Below, in pieces: positions 33,718 through 41,787 of a DNA stretch of 64,000 nt. The notes beneath the pieces were generated by a model. It was not told the DNA's origin. It saw only the letters and a program-made list of their open reading frames with translations, and ran no database searches. Location of the stretch: positions 1,364,001 through 1,428,000 of the forward strand of contig NZ_JBHSNF010000001.1 of assembly GCF_042657065.1 (NCBI RefSeq). Direction: 5' to 3'. Source of the stretch: Rhodanobacter ginsengisoli (GTDB lineage: Bacteria; Pseudomonadota; Gammaproteobacteria; Xanthomonadales; Rhodanobacteraceae). A program made the translations under genes and the position numbers. Numbering within the stretch: position 1 is the first letter of the stretch; every line of letters begins with the position of its first letter.

Positions 33718-35670
33718 ATGATCCTTGCTTTTCCCGCCGGGCTGCCGGCTGTCGTGCGCCGCACCGTCACACGTCTTCTCATCGCTGTATCGCTGACGCT
33801 CGCGGCCACTGCCGTGTGCGCGCAGGAAGCGGGCAGCGCCCGGGTGCCGCCGCCGCAGGACACGCCGTATCCCGGCACGATCATTCTGCACGTCGATGCC
33901 GGCGACACCTCGCAGGGCATCTTCCGCGTGCACGAGACGATCCCCGTGCAGGCGGGCGCCTTGACCCTGCTGTACCCGCAGTGGATTCCCGGCGACCACT
34001 CGCCGACCGGCCCGATCGCCATGCTGGCCGGCCTCCGGCTCACCGCCGCCGGCAAGCCGTTGAAATGGAAGCGCGACGAGTACGACGTGTACGCGTTCCA
34101 TCTCGACGTGCCCGCGGGCGTGGCCAGCATCGACGCGGAATTCCAGTACCTGTCGCCCCGTGACGGCGGGTTCGAGATCACCGACCGCATGATGGACATG
34201 GAGTGGAGCAAGGTGGCGCTGTATCCGGCCGGCCATTTCACGCGCGGCATCACCTTCGCGCCCAGCGTGACCCTGCCGCACGGCTGGCAGCTCGGCAGCG
34301 CACTGGAGCCGGCCTCGCACTCGGACGACACCACCATGTTCAAGCCGGTGACGTTCAACAACCTGGTCGATTCGCCGATCTACGCCGGCGAGTATTTCAA
34401 GCGCGTGGATCTCACGCCGCCTGGCGGGGCGCCGGTGCATATGGACATCGTCGCCGACGCGCCGAAGTACCTGGCGATGACGCCCGAACAGCTGAAGGTG
34501 CATCGCGCGCTGGTGGCGCAGGCGACCGCGCTGTTCGGCTCGCATCATTACGACCACTACGACTTCCTGTTCTCGCTGTCCGACCAGTTGGGCGGCAACG
34601 GCACCGAGCATCACCAGTCCAGCGAAGACGGCATGGATGCGGACTACTTCACCGCCTGGAGCGACAACGCACCCGGCCGCGACCTGCTGGCGCACGAGTA
34701 CGCCCATTCGTGGAACGGAAAGTTCCGTCGTCCGGCCGACCTGTGGACGCCCAACTTCAACGTGCCGATGGGCGATTCGCTGCTGTGGGTGTACGAGGGG
34801 CAGACGCAGTACTGGGGTTTCGTGCTGACCGCGCGCTCGGGCCTGTGGTCGCCAGAACAGTTCCGCGACGCGCTGGCGATGACCGCGGCCAACTACGAGC
34901 GCAATCGCGAGGGCTTCCAGTGGCGCACGCTGCAGGACACCACCAACGACCCGACCGCGGCCCGCCGCTCGGGGTTGCCGTATCGCAGCTGGCAGATGAG
35001 CGAGGAGTACTACAGCGCCGGCCAGATGATGTGGCTGGAGGTTGACGCCAGGCTGCGCGAGCTGACACACGACCGCAAGTCGCTGGACGATTTCGCGCGC
35101 GCGTTCTTCGGTGTCGACAACGGCAGCTACGTCACGAAGACCTATACCTTCGACGACGTGGTGGCGGCCCTGAACGGTGTGGCGAAATGCGACTGGGCCG
35201 GCTTCCTGCACGCGCACGTGGATACGCTCGACCCACCGCTGCTGGACGGCCTGGCGGGAACCGGCTGGAAGCTGGTCTACACCGACCAGGAAAGCGCCTA
35301 CGAAAAGCAGTACGACAACCGGCCGCAATCGCCCCGGCACCTGTACAACTTCACCTGGTCGATCGGCCTGACTCTGGCCAAGGGTGGCCACATCAACGAC
35401 GTGCGCTGGAACGGCCCGGCGTTCAAGGCCGGCGTCAGCAGCGGCGCCACCCTGGTCGCGGTGGACGGCCAGGACTACAGCAGCGACGTGCTGAAGCAGG
35501 CGATCACGGCGGCCAGGGCCAGCAAGGCGCCGATCCAGCTGCTGCTGAAATACCAGGGCGCCTACCGTACCGTGCCGGTGGATTACCACGGCGGCCCGCA
35601 GTACCCGCATCTGATACGCGTGAAGGGCACGCCCGATTACCTCGGCGAGATCATCGCGCCGCGCAAGTAG
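33718..35670 (+). CDS. M61 family metallopeptidase with PDZ domain
   Basis: A 650-residue exported peptidase of family M61 (glycyl-aminopeptidase type). Residues 1-37 contain a signal peptide ending VCAQ. The N-terminal beta domain (about 45-220) is followed by the thermolysin-like catalytic part with HEYAHSWNGK (His326, Glu327, His330), the third ligand Glu in WVYEGQTQYWG about 30 residues on, and a C-terminal PDZ domain (about 540-635) carrying the GLTLAKGGHINDV and SGATLVAVDGQDY strands. It probably trims peptides in the periplasm. A GGAG site precedes ATG 33718, and a strong REP-like hairpin follows the stop. Confidence 0.92.
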   Translation: MILAFPAGLPAVVRRTVTRLLIAVSLTLAATAVCAQEAGSARVPPPQDTPYPGTIILHVDAGDTSQGIFRVHETIPVQAGALTLLYPQWIPGDHSPTGPIAMLAGLRLTAAGKPLKWKRDEYDVYAFHLDVPAGVASIDAEFQYLSPRDGGFEITDRMMDMEWSKVALYPAGHFTRGITFAPSVTLPHGWQLGSALEPASHSDDTTMFKPVTFNNLVDSPIYAGEYFKRVDLTPPGGAPVHMDIVADAPKYLAMTPEQLKVHRALVAQATALFGSHHYDHYDFLFSLSDQLGGNGTEHHQSSEDGMDADYFTAWSDNAPGRDLLAHEYAHSWNGKFRRPADLWTPNFNVPMGDSLLWVYEGQTQYWGFVLTARSGLWSPEQFRDALAMTAANYERNREGFQWRTLQDTTNDPTAARRSGLPYRSWQMSEEYYSAGQMMWLEVDARLRELTHDRKSLDDFARAFFGVDNGSYVTKTYTFDDVVAALNGVAKCDWAGFLHAHVDTLDPPLLDGLAGTGWKLVYTDQESAYEKQYDNRPQSPRHLYNFTWSIGLTLAKGGHINDVRWNGPAFKAGVSSGATLVAVDGQDYSSDVLKQAITAARASKAPIQLLLKYQGAYRTVPVDYHGGPQYPHLIRVKGTPDYLGEIIAPRK

Positions 35671-35676
35671 GACGGA

Positions 35677-35710
35677 TGGACAGCGCCGGCCAGCGGGCCG
35701 GCGCTGTCCA
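35677..35710 (+). terminator. REP-like hairpin after the M61 gene
   Basis: GGACAGCGCCGGCC (35678-35691) and GGCCGGCGCTGTCC (35696-35709) pair perfectly over a four-base loop AGCG, with one more T-A pair outside. The GCCGGCC-type core recalls short REP palindromes of Stenotrophomonas. Its right arm contains the -35 element of the promoter that follows. Confidence 0.7.
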
Positions 35711-35731
35711 AATCGCCGGGCCTCGCGCGTC
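35705..35731 (+). promoter_or_regulatory. Predicted ECF42-type promoter of the first YciI gene
   Basis: TGTCCA (35705-35710), 17 bases and CGTC (35728-35731) stand 53 bases before the YciI start. Spacing and the bases after CGTC (ATGGGAATGGCGG) are identical to the promoter before the YciI-sigma operon at 57581. Confidence 0.68.
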
Positions 35732-35783
35732 ATGGGAATGGCGGCGCACACTGCCCGTCGGTCACTCATTGCGGAGAATCCCG

Positions 35784-36131
35784 ATGCAATATCTGTTGAT
35801 GCTGTATTCGAACGAGAATGGCTGGGCGCAGATGACGCCGGCCGAACAGGAGCAGGGCGTCGCGGCCTACGGGGCGTATACGCAGGCGCTGAAGGCGGCC
35901 GGCGTGCTGGTGGGCTCGAACCGCCTGCAAAACAGCAACACCGCCACCACCGTGCATGTCGCCGATGGCAAATCGCAGGTGCTGGATGGTCCCTACGTGG
36001 ACTCCAAGGAACAGCTGGCCGGCTACTACCTGATCGACGTGCCCGACCTCGATGCGGCGCTGGCCTGGACCGCGCGCTGCCCCGGCGCGAGCCACGGCAC
36101 CATCGAAGTGCGGCCGGTCTGGAGCATGTAG
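35784..36131 (+). CDS. YciI/DGPF-domain protein, copy 1
   Basis: A 115-residue YciI-like protein with a DGPF motif (QVLDGPYVDSKEQLAGYYL), the small ferredoxin-like fold often found beside ECF42 sigma factors. It is nearly identical in the second half to the copy at 57659, which is next to the sigma gene; here no sigma gene is present. The shared DGPF protein family has no proven enzymatic role; some YciI proteins are putative hydrolases. The upstream promoter motif matches the one before the second copy, so both should respond to the same sigma factor. Start set by GGAG before ATG 35784. Confidence 0.86.
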   Translation: MQYLLMLYSNENGWAQMTPAEQEQGVAAYGAYTQALKAAGVLVGSNRLQNSNTATTVHVADGKSQVLDGPYVDSKEQLAGYYLIDVPDLDAALAWTARCPGASHGTIEVRPVWSM

Positions 36132-36307
36132 GTCAGGGTGACGCGGCGCAGGCGCTGTGCCGCGGGCGCCGCGGCGCGCCGTCGATGCCACCGGCGCAAT
36201 CGCCACGCGATGTCGCCGCCGGCGCGACATCGTGATTGGCCGGATGCCTGGCGAGACCGTTGAATCCGGCCGCGATCGGCGATGAGGTAGACAGGGTCCC
36301 GCGTCGA

Positions 36308-36781
36308 CTATCGGTCCACGAGGTCCTGCATCGGCAGACCCTGCTCATGGCAATGGCGCCGGTACTCCGCCAGTTGCGTGCTGGCCGAAGCCCGAGCGGT
36401 CACCACGCCGCCGGGGCCGAGGAACTCGACGGTGCCCATGACGATCACCAGCGCAAGCATCGGTTCGTCGCCGACGATCTTCCACCAGTCGGTATTGCCC
36501 GGCGGTTCGTAGACGTAGTCGCCGGGGCCGATCAACTCGCCGGTGCAGAGCTGGCGCGTGCCGGTTAGGTTGTACGCGTGGATTTCGCCGGTATGGCGAT
36601 GCAGTGGCATCACCAGGCCGGGTTCCATCCGCAGCAGTTCGACGAAGCCACGGTCGTCGGCGAAGAAGCGCAACGGGCTGGACGACTTGCCGGGTGTCGA
36701 GGAGGGCACCCATGGCCGGGCGGCGGCGGTGCTGAAGCGTGCGGGAAGGTAGTCCTGGAGACGAACGGATGGCGTGGTCAT
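36308..36781 (-). CDS. Cupin protein, 2,4'-dihydroxyacetophenone dioxygenase family
   Basis: A 157-residue single cupin. The metal site is visible as PLHRHTGEIHAYN (three His and one Glu) with a later YVYEPPGNTDW strand. The sequence resembles 2,4'-dihydroxyacetophenone dioxygenase (carbon-carbon bond cleaving, iron-dependent) and its many uncharacterised homologues. It follows the metallo-hydrolase gene on the minus strand by 25 bases, probably one operon, divergent from a MocR-type regulator. The aromatic substrate is a guess from family resemblance only. Confidence 0.75.
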   Translation of the reverse strand: MTTPSVRLQDYLPARFSTAAARPWVPSSTPGKSSSPLRFFADDRGFVELLRMEPGLVMPLHRHTGEIHAYNLTGTRQLCTGELIGPGDYVYEPPGNTDWWKIVGDEPMLALVIVMGTVEFLGPGGVVTARASASTQLAEYRRHCHEQGLPMQDLVDR

Positions 36782-36806
36782 TGGTCGGGTTCCATGCAGG
36801 GCGAGT

Positions 36807-37604
36807 TCAGGCGGCTATGGCCGACAGGTAGAGCTCGAACGACGCGTCGACTGCCTCGCGCCCGCCGCCGATGATGTTGCGGTTCCAGGTGTAGCCATAG
36901 ACATCCTCGAACGCGTAACCGGCGAGACGCGTGCGCATGCCACGCACGGCAGCGGGCGACATCGGCACGAAGTTGGGGTAGCTGTGCATGAACGAGACGT
37001 GGCGCCGATTGCTTGCCACTTGCGGTGCATCGCCGGCCAGCAGTGCACCGCCAGGTCCCGGTGCATCCTTCCAGTGCAGCACGGTGCTGCCGGGAAAATG
37101 GCCGCCGCTGCGAATCAGCGTGACGGCGTCGGACAGGCGGTACGAGTCGCCACGCCAGAACTGGATGTGCGGCGAGGGTCGGCGCACCCATTCCCGATCC
37201 GCTTCGTGCAACAGGATCGGCACGTTGCCGAACGCCTCGCTCCATTGCAGCATCGAGGTGTAGAAGTGCGGGTGCGAGATCGCGATCAGGTCCAGCCCGC
37301 CGCGTGCCCTCAGGGCGGCGACGGCTTCGTCGGTGACCAGGCTGAGACACTCCCACAGGATGTTGCCCGCATCCGTGGGCAGATACAGCGCCCGCTGGTT
37401 GATGGCGAAGCCGGGTGCGAGGCCGATCCCGAGCAGGCCGTCGTCGTCCTCGATGCGCAGCGAATGACTGGTCCTCAAGGCTTCGTGCGTAGTCCACGTC
37501 TGGCCTTTCGCGCCGACGTACTGGCGCTCGTCCTCGCAGACCGGGCAGTGGGTCGGGGTATCCGGGTATTGCGTGCCGCATGTTTCGCAGATCGACAGGG
37601 TCAT
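36807..37604 (-). CDS. Metallo-beta-lactamase-fold hydrolase with N-terminal zinc ribbon
   Basis: A 265-residue protein. Residues 1-25 form a rubredoxin-like ribbon (CETCGTQYPDTPTHCPVCED, two CxxC pairs). A metallo-beta-lactamase-like core follows, with ISHPHFYTS replacing the usual HxHxDH, then HEADREWV, GGHFPGS and LLAGDA (metal-bridging Asp) and a final FMHSYPN. The first metal motif is changed, so it may bind one metal or a different set. It is the first gene of a two-gene unit with the cupin and is divergent from the MocR gene, 90 bases away. Confidence 0.78.
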   Translation of the reverse strand: MTLSICETCGTQYPDTPTHCPVCEDERQYVGAKGQTWTTHEALRTSHSLRIEDDDGLLGIGLAPGFAINQRALYLPTDAGNILWECLSLVTDEAVAALRARGGLDLIAISHPHFYTSMLQWSEAFGNVPILLHEADREWVRRPSPHIQFWRGDSYRLSDAVTLIRSGGHFPGSTVLHWKDAPGPGGALLAGDAPQVASNRRHVSFMHSYPNFVPMSPAAVRGMRTRLAGYAFEDVYGYTWNRNIIGGGREAVDASFELYLSAIAA

Positions 37605-37656
37605 GGCCGGGTCTCCTCGGGGCTGGCGACGTGGTTCCGGCTTTCACTTTAGGCAT

Positions 37657-37707
37657 AAACTGGCCCAGTGATTGATCCATTATCGGGATATTCGATGGAG
37701 CCAGTTT
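37657..37707. promoter_or_regulatory. Inverted repeat between the hydrolase and MocR genes
   Basis: AAACTGGC (37657-37664) and GCCAGTTT (37700-37707) are perfect inverted copies 35 bases apart. The left arm also overlaps ACTGGCCCAGT (37659-37669). The repeat lies in the 90-base divergent region and spans the MocR start codon, a good candidate for regulator binding. Confidence 0.5.
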
Positions 37708-39152
37708 TTCCGTTTTCCCTGGTGTTGCCGCGCGGTCGGGGCACGCTCGCGCATGCATTGCACCAACAGTTGCGCGCAGCGATCCTGGATGGACGCCTGC
37801 TGCCGGATGCGCCATTGCCCGCCACGCGCAAGGTCGCCCGGGGGCTGGGCGTGGCACGCAACACCGTGGTCGGCGTCTACGATCTCCTGATCGCCGAGGG
37901 TTATCTGATTCCACGCAAGGGTGCCAGGCCGGTCGTGGCCGATCTTTCCCGGCGACGGCGGAACCGGGCGTCGAAGGCCGTTCCCGGTTCTGAAGCGCCA
38001 CGTTTCGCGCCGATCTGGCGTACGCCGTTCCTGCTGCCGTCGCCGGCGCGCGTGCTGCCCGAGCGCAACTTCCGGCTGGGCATTCCCGATCACCGTCATT
38101 TTCCCCACGACGTCTGGCGCCGGCTGATGGCGCAAACCCTGCGCAGGAGTTCGCGCGAGCCGTTCGCGTATGCGCCGTCCGAGGGGATTCCCGCGCTGCG
38201 CGAGGCCATTGCGCAACATGTCGCGTTCGCCAGGGCCGTGGCTTGCACGGCGGATGATGTGGTCGTCACCTCCGGCGCGCAGCAGGCGATGGATCTGCTC
38301 GCGCGCTTGCTGGTCACGCCGGGGCAGACCGCCGTAGCGGTGGAGGAGCCCGGTTATCCGCCGGTCCGTGCCGCTTTCGCCGCCGCCGGTGCGCAACTGC
38401 TGCCGATGCCGGTGGATGAGGAAGGTCTTTGCGTCGAACGCCTGTCCCCGGACGTGCGCATCATCGTCGTCACCCCGTCGCACCAGTCGCCCACCGGCGC
38501 AGTCATGTCCCTGCGCCGGCGCGCCGCCTTGCTCGACTTCGCCCGCCGCCACCATGCGGTGATCATCGAGGACGACTACGACGGCGAATTCCGCTTCGGC
38601 GGCCGCCCGCTCGACGCGCTGCAGATGCTCGACCGCGACGACCTGGTGTTCTACGTCGGGACCTTCTCCAAAAGCATGTTCCCGTCGTTGCGCAAGGGTT
38701 TCGTGGTCGCGCCCGCCTGGGCCCGCGGTGGTCTCGTCACGGTCAAGCACTGCACGGATTCTCACTGCGACACCATCACCCAGTCCGCGCTCGCCGCCTT
38801 CATCCGCGATGGCCATCTCGCGCGGCACGTACGCCACATGCGGCCGATCTACGCGGAACGGCGTGAAGCGCTGCTCGACGGGTTGCGCGGCGAACTCGCT
38901 CCCTGGCTGGAGCCCATCCCGTCCGAAGCCGGACTGCACCTCGCCGCGCGCATCCGCGAACCGGAGCGGGCGTCGAGGCTCCTGCCCACGGTACTGCGCT
39001 TCGCGCCCGGCGCGGAATCCACTGCGGACTATGCGATGACGCACGACATCGCGCCGGCGGTGACGTTCGGCTACGGCGTGATCGATGCGCACGCCATTGC
39101 GGCGGCGCTGAAGGACATGCGTCGTGCGCTGGAAAAGAGCGGCGGGTTGTAG
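37695..39152 (+). CDS. MocR/PdxR-type transcriptional regulator 1
   Basis: A 485-residue MocR regulator: a GntR-type winged helix (about residues 10-75, with LPATRKVARGLGVARNTVVG), a linker, and a class-I aminotransferase-like domain (about 105-470). The PLP lysine is Lys326 in GTFSKSMFPSLRKG, so PLP binding should be intact. MocR proteins sense PLP-linked ligands and usually regulate a divergent gene. Here that is the zinc-ribbon hydrolase and cupin pair. ATG 37695 is preferred over GTG 37668. A similar regulator is at 46618. Confidence 0.9.
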   Translation: MEPVFPFSLVLPRGRGTLAHALHQQLRAAILDGRLLPDAPLPATRKVARGLGVARNTVVGVYDLLIAEGYLIPRKGARPVVADLSRRRRNRASKAVPGSEAPRFAPIWRTPFLLPSPARVLPERNFRLGIPDHRHFPHDVWRRLMAQTLRRSSREPFAYAPSEGIPALREAIAQHVAFARAVACTADDVVVTSGAQQAMDLLARLLVTPGQTAVAVEEPGYPPVRAAFAAAGAQLLPMPVDEEGLCVERLSPDVRIIVVTPSHQSPTGAVMSLRRRAALLDFARRHHAVIIEDDYDGEFRFGGRPLDALQMLDRDDLVFYVGTFSKSMFPSLRKGFVVAPAWARGGLVTVKHCTDSHCDTITQSALAAFIRDGHLARHVRHMRPIYAERREALLDGLRGELAPWLEPIPSEAGLHLAARIREPERASRLLPTVLRFAPGAESTADYAMTHDIAPAVTFGYGVIDAHAIAAALKDMRRALEKSGGL

Positions 39153-39194
39153 ACGGATCCGGGGGCCGGGGGAACTTGCGTGCGTGCGGGCCTC

Positions 39195-40040
39195 TTAGCG
39201 ACGGCTCGTCGCGAGCACGCCGTCCAGTGCCAGCTGCGCCTTGAAGCCGGCCTTCTCCAGCCGTTTCGCCACTTCGCGCGGCACATCGCGACCGCTGGTG
39301 AGCTTGTTCGGGCTGCCGGTGTAGTGGAACAGGCGCCCGCCACGACGCAGGACGCGCGCCAGTTCCCCGTAGAACGCCTGCGAGTAGAGCTCGCCGGCGA
39401 TGCCGAAGCGCGGCGGATCGTGCAGCAGCGCGTCGACCGAGGCGTCGGCGAAGCGGGTGATCGCCTGCGACACGTCGGCGTGAGCGAGTTCCAGTCGGCC
39501 GCCGCTGGCTGCCGTGCCAGGGTCCGGCGACCACGGGTTGAGCGTGCGCAGCCACAGCACGTCGGCGTTCTTCTCGAACGAGTGGATGTGTGCCACACCC
39601 GTCTCCAGGCAGCACGCGGCGAAATAGCCCAGGCCACCGCAGGTGTCCAGCACCACCTTGCCTCGCGGTTCGACCAGCGCCACCTTGCGGCGCGCATCCT
39701 CGAACGGCGATTCCTTCGACGTGGGCAGCATCTTGATGCCGTCGATCTCGAACGTCGGGGCGCCCCACTCGGTCGGTACCAGCTTGATCAGCGCGCCGGC
39801 AAAACGCGACACCGGCGAGAACCCGTCGCCGTCCCAGTAGTAGATCGTGCGGTCCTTCAGCTTGTCCGGATAGGGATAGCGCTGGTCGCGCCACTGCCAG
39901 GCATCCGCCTGCAGCAGCACGCTGCCGCCGGAACGGCCCAGATCCAGCGAGCCGGTCCATTCGGCCGCACCGGCATCGCGTGCAGCCAGCAGCGCCTCGG
40001 CGATCGGGCGCGTGAGCAGGGGGCCGGAATAATGCGACAC
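39195..40040 (-). CDS. Class I SAM-dependent methyltransferase (RNA-MTase-like)
   Basis: A 281-residue methyltransferase. The SAM loop is VVLDTCGGLGYFAACCLETG, followed by IHSFEKNADVLWLRTLN, and the NPPF-like motif is replaced by LHDPPRFG. Together with the preceding beta-strand domain, this recalls RlmI/RsmB-like enzymes but with a different N-terminus. The start is GTG 40040, because AGGAG lies ten bases before it on the minus strand and residues upstream of it are Arg/Cys-rich and unlike a protein. Target unknown. Its end faces the first MocR gene. Confidence 0.76.
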   Translation of the reverse strand: MSHYSGPLLTRPIAEALLAARDAGAAEWTGSLDLGRSGGSVLLQADAWQWRDQRYPYPDKLKDRTIYYWDGDGFSPVSRFAGALIKLVPTEWGAPTFEIDGIKMLPTSKESPFEDARRKVALVEPRGKVVLDTCGGLGYFAACCLETGVAHIHSFEKNADVLWLRTLNPWSPDPGTAASGGRLELAHADVSQAITRFADASVDALLHDPPRFGIAGELYSQAFYGELARVLRRGGRLFHYTGSPNKLTSGRDVPREVAKRLEKAGFKAQLALDGVLATSRR

Positions 40041-40152
40041 GATGGGGAATCTCCTGCAGCGGCAGCGGTTGGCTGCGATACGGCGAAAGGAGGGCATCGT
40101 AACGCACAGGTGCGTGGACTTTCCCGCCGTGGTCTTGCGCGGGGTTGCCGGG

Positions 40153-40180
40153 TTGACACGGTCCATTACCTGACTATAGT
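40153..40180 (+). promoter_or_regulatory. Promoter of the MarR-GNAT gene
   Basis: TTGACA (40153-40158), a 16-base spacer and TATAGT (40175-40180) form a near-consensus sigma-70 promoter. The expected transcription start, about seven bases past the -10, falls on the ATG at 40187, so the message is probably leaderless. Confidence 0.62.
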
Positions 40181-40192
40181 CAGGTAATGGAC
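40161..40192. promoter_or_regulatory. 32-bp perfect palindrome over the MarR-GNAT start
   Basis: The left half GTCCATTACCTGACTA and its exact reverse complement meet at 40176/40177. It covers the -10 box and the start codon of the MarR-GNAT gene. The length and symmetry suit autoregulation by a dimeric MarR-type protein. Confidence 0.7.
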
Positions 40193-41116
40193 GAAAAACA
40201 GATTCAGCAGGTTCGCCTGTTCAATCGCGCGGTCACGCAGCGGATAGGCGTGCTGACCGACGACTACCTCGGCCGCGGCCGTTCGCTGGGCGAAGCGCGG
40301 GTGCTGTTCGAGATCGGCAGGGATGGCGCGAACGTCCGCGATCTGCGCGCTCGCCTGCTGCTGGATTCGGGCTATCTCAGCCGATTGCTGCGCTCACTGG
40401 AACGGCAGGGAATCGCAACCTCGGAGCGCGCTGCCGGCGACGCCCGGGTACGGCGGGTCGCGCTGACGCGGAAGGGACGCAGGGAATGGGACGCGCTCGA
40501 CCGGCGTTCGCAGGATCTCGCCGCCTCCTTGCTGACGCCGCTGGGCGAGTCGCAGCGTGCGCGACTGATCGCGGCGATGGCCGAGGTGGAGCGGCTCATG
40601 CGTGCGTCGATGGTGACGATCGAGCCCATCGATCCCGGCAGTGCCGACGCCCGCGCCTGCATCGAGGCGTATTTCCGCGAACTGGACGCACGCTTCGAGG
40701 CCGGGTTCGATCCCGCGCGCGGCCCGTCGGCCGATCCCGGGGAACTCGTGCCGCCCGCGGGCCTGTTGCTTGCCGCGTACCTGGACGGGCAGGCCGTGGG
40801 CTGCGGCGCACTCAAGGTGAAGGGACGCCGGTTCGGCGAGATCAAGCGCATGTGGGTCGCGCCTTCGGCCCGCGGGCTCGGCATCGCCCAGCGCATGCTC
40901 GAGGCACTCGAGAAATACGCCGCCGACATCGGCCTGGACAAGTTGCAGCTGGATACCAATCGCACGCTCGACGAAGCCCGTGCACTGTATGCGCGCAATG
41001 GATACGTGGAAATTGCCCCGTACAACAGCAACCCCTATGCGCATCATTGGTTCGAAAAGCGGGGCTTGCGGAAAGCCTCGGGGCAGGGCGCACGTTCCTC
41101 CCGCCGCCCGGCCTGA
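40187..41116 (+). CDS. MarR regulator fused to a GNAT acetyltransferase
   Basis: A 309-residue fusion. Residues 1-145 are a MarR winged helix (ANVRDLRARLLLDSGYLSRL as recognition part, wing AGDARVRRVALT). Residues 150-300 are a GNAT acetyltransferase with the acetyl-CoA loop MWVAPSARGLGIAQRMLEAL and YARNGYVEIAPY. Such fusions are common in Xanthomonadales and actinobacteria; the acetyl acceptor is unknown. The start codon lies inside a 32-bp palindrome, so autoregulation is likely. Its reading direction is divergent from the methyltransferase gene. Confidence 0.9.
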   Translation: MDEKQIQQVRLFNRAVTQRIGVLTDDYLGRGRSLGEARVLFEIGRDGANVRDLRARLLLDSGYLSRLLRSLERQGIATSERAAGDARVRRVALTRKGRREWDALDRRSQDLAASLLTPLGESQRARLIAAMAEVERLMRASMVTIEPIDPGSADARACIEAYFRELDARFEAGFDPARGPSADPGELVPPAGLLLAAYLDGQAVGCGALKVKGRRFGEIKRMWVAPSARGLGIAQRMLEALEKYAADIGLDKLQLDTNRTLDEARALYARNGYVEIAPYNSNPYAHHWFEKRGLRKASGQGARSSRRPA

Positions 41117-41157
41117 TATCGGTTGCCGTCCTCGGGTCCGGCCTCTGCGATGCACCG

Positions 41158-41568
41158 TCAATCTCCACTCGACGAGGCCACGGATGGCACCGGCCTGTTG
41201 TCCTGCGGCTTCAGGCGCAGGCCTTCGTATCGGCAGACGTCGATGTGCGGGTAGAGCAGGATGCGTCCGCCGTGGAAGGTCACCCGGATATCGCGCAGGC
41301 ACCCGCCACCCGGGACATCGAAGGTCATCGAGTTGAGGCCGCCCTGCAGCGGCTTGCCGAGGTCGATGTCGTGGAAGCCGTCGCCGCCGGCAGGCGCGAT
41401 GGCCAGCGCGGTCACGCTGTCGAACGTGGCGTTCACGAGGTTGAAGTATCGCGTGGGCCTGCGCCCGGCATCGCCGTGCATGGCACGGGCAGGCGCGGCG
41501 GTGACGACCATGCTGCCGAGAGCGGCGGCAAGCATCACGGTGAAAGCGGTGGCGTGGGTCGGATTCAT
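41158..41568 (-). CDS. Small exported protein of unknown function, 136 aa
   Basis: The first 29 residues are a signal peptide ending APARA. The mature part is about 107 residues with a short Arg/Tyr segment (RRPTRYFNLVNATFDSVTAL) and a beta-like middle (GGCLRDIRVTFHGGRILLYPH). Two cysteines (GGCLRD and DVCRYEG) may form a disulfide. I do not recognise a family. The start follows GGAGCCCC. The gene is convergent with the MarR-GNAT gene and divergent from the histidine kinase gene 219 bases away. Confidence 0.6.
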   Translation of the reverse strand: MNPTHATAFTVMLAAALGSMVVTAAPARAMHGDAGRRPTRYFNLVNATFDSVTALAIAPAGGDGFHDIDLGKPLQGGLNSMTFDVPGGGCLRDIRVTFHGGRILLYPHIDVCRYEGLRLKPQDNRPVPSVASSSGD

Positions 41569-41787
41569 GGTGGGGCTCCGGCGGGGGCGACATGTCGGCG
41601 GTGGCTCGCGCGCTGCATCGCGCACGTGCTCGGTGCCGTGATCTGGCCGGATGGGTGGTCTCCCGGGAAAGCGATTCGGGACGAATCGTCGTGACCCGAG
41701 GGCGAATCGTAGTGGCGGTCGCGGATCGCTTTTCAGCACCGTGCGCTGCGCCTAGGATGGCTCCATCACTCCACCGGACACTCCGCG

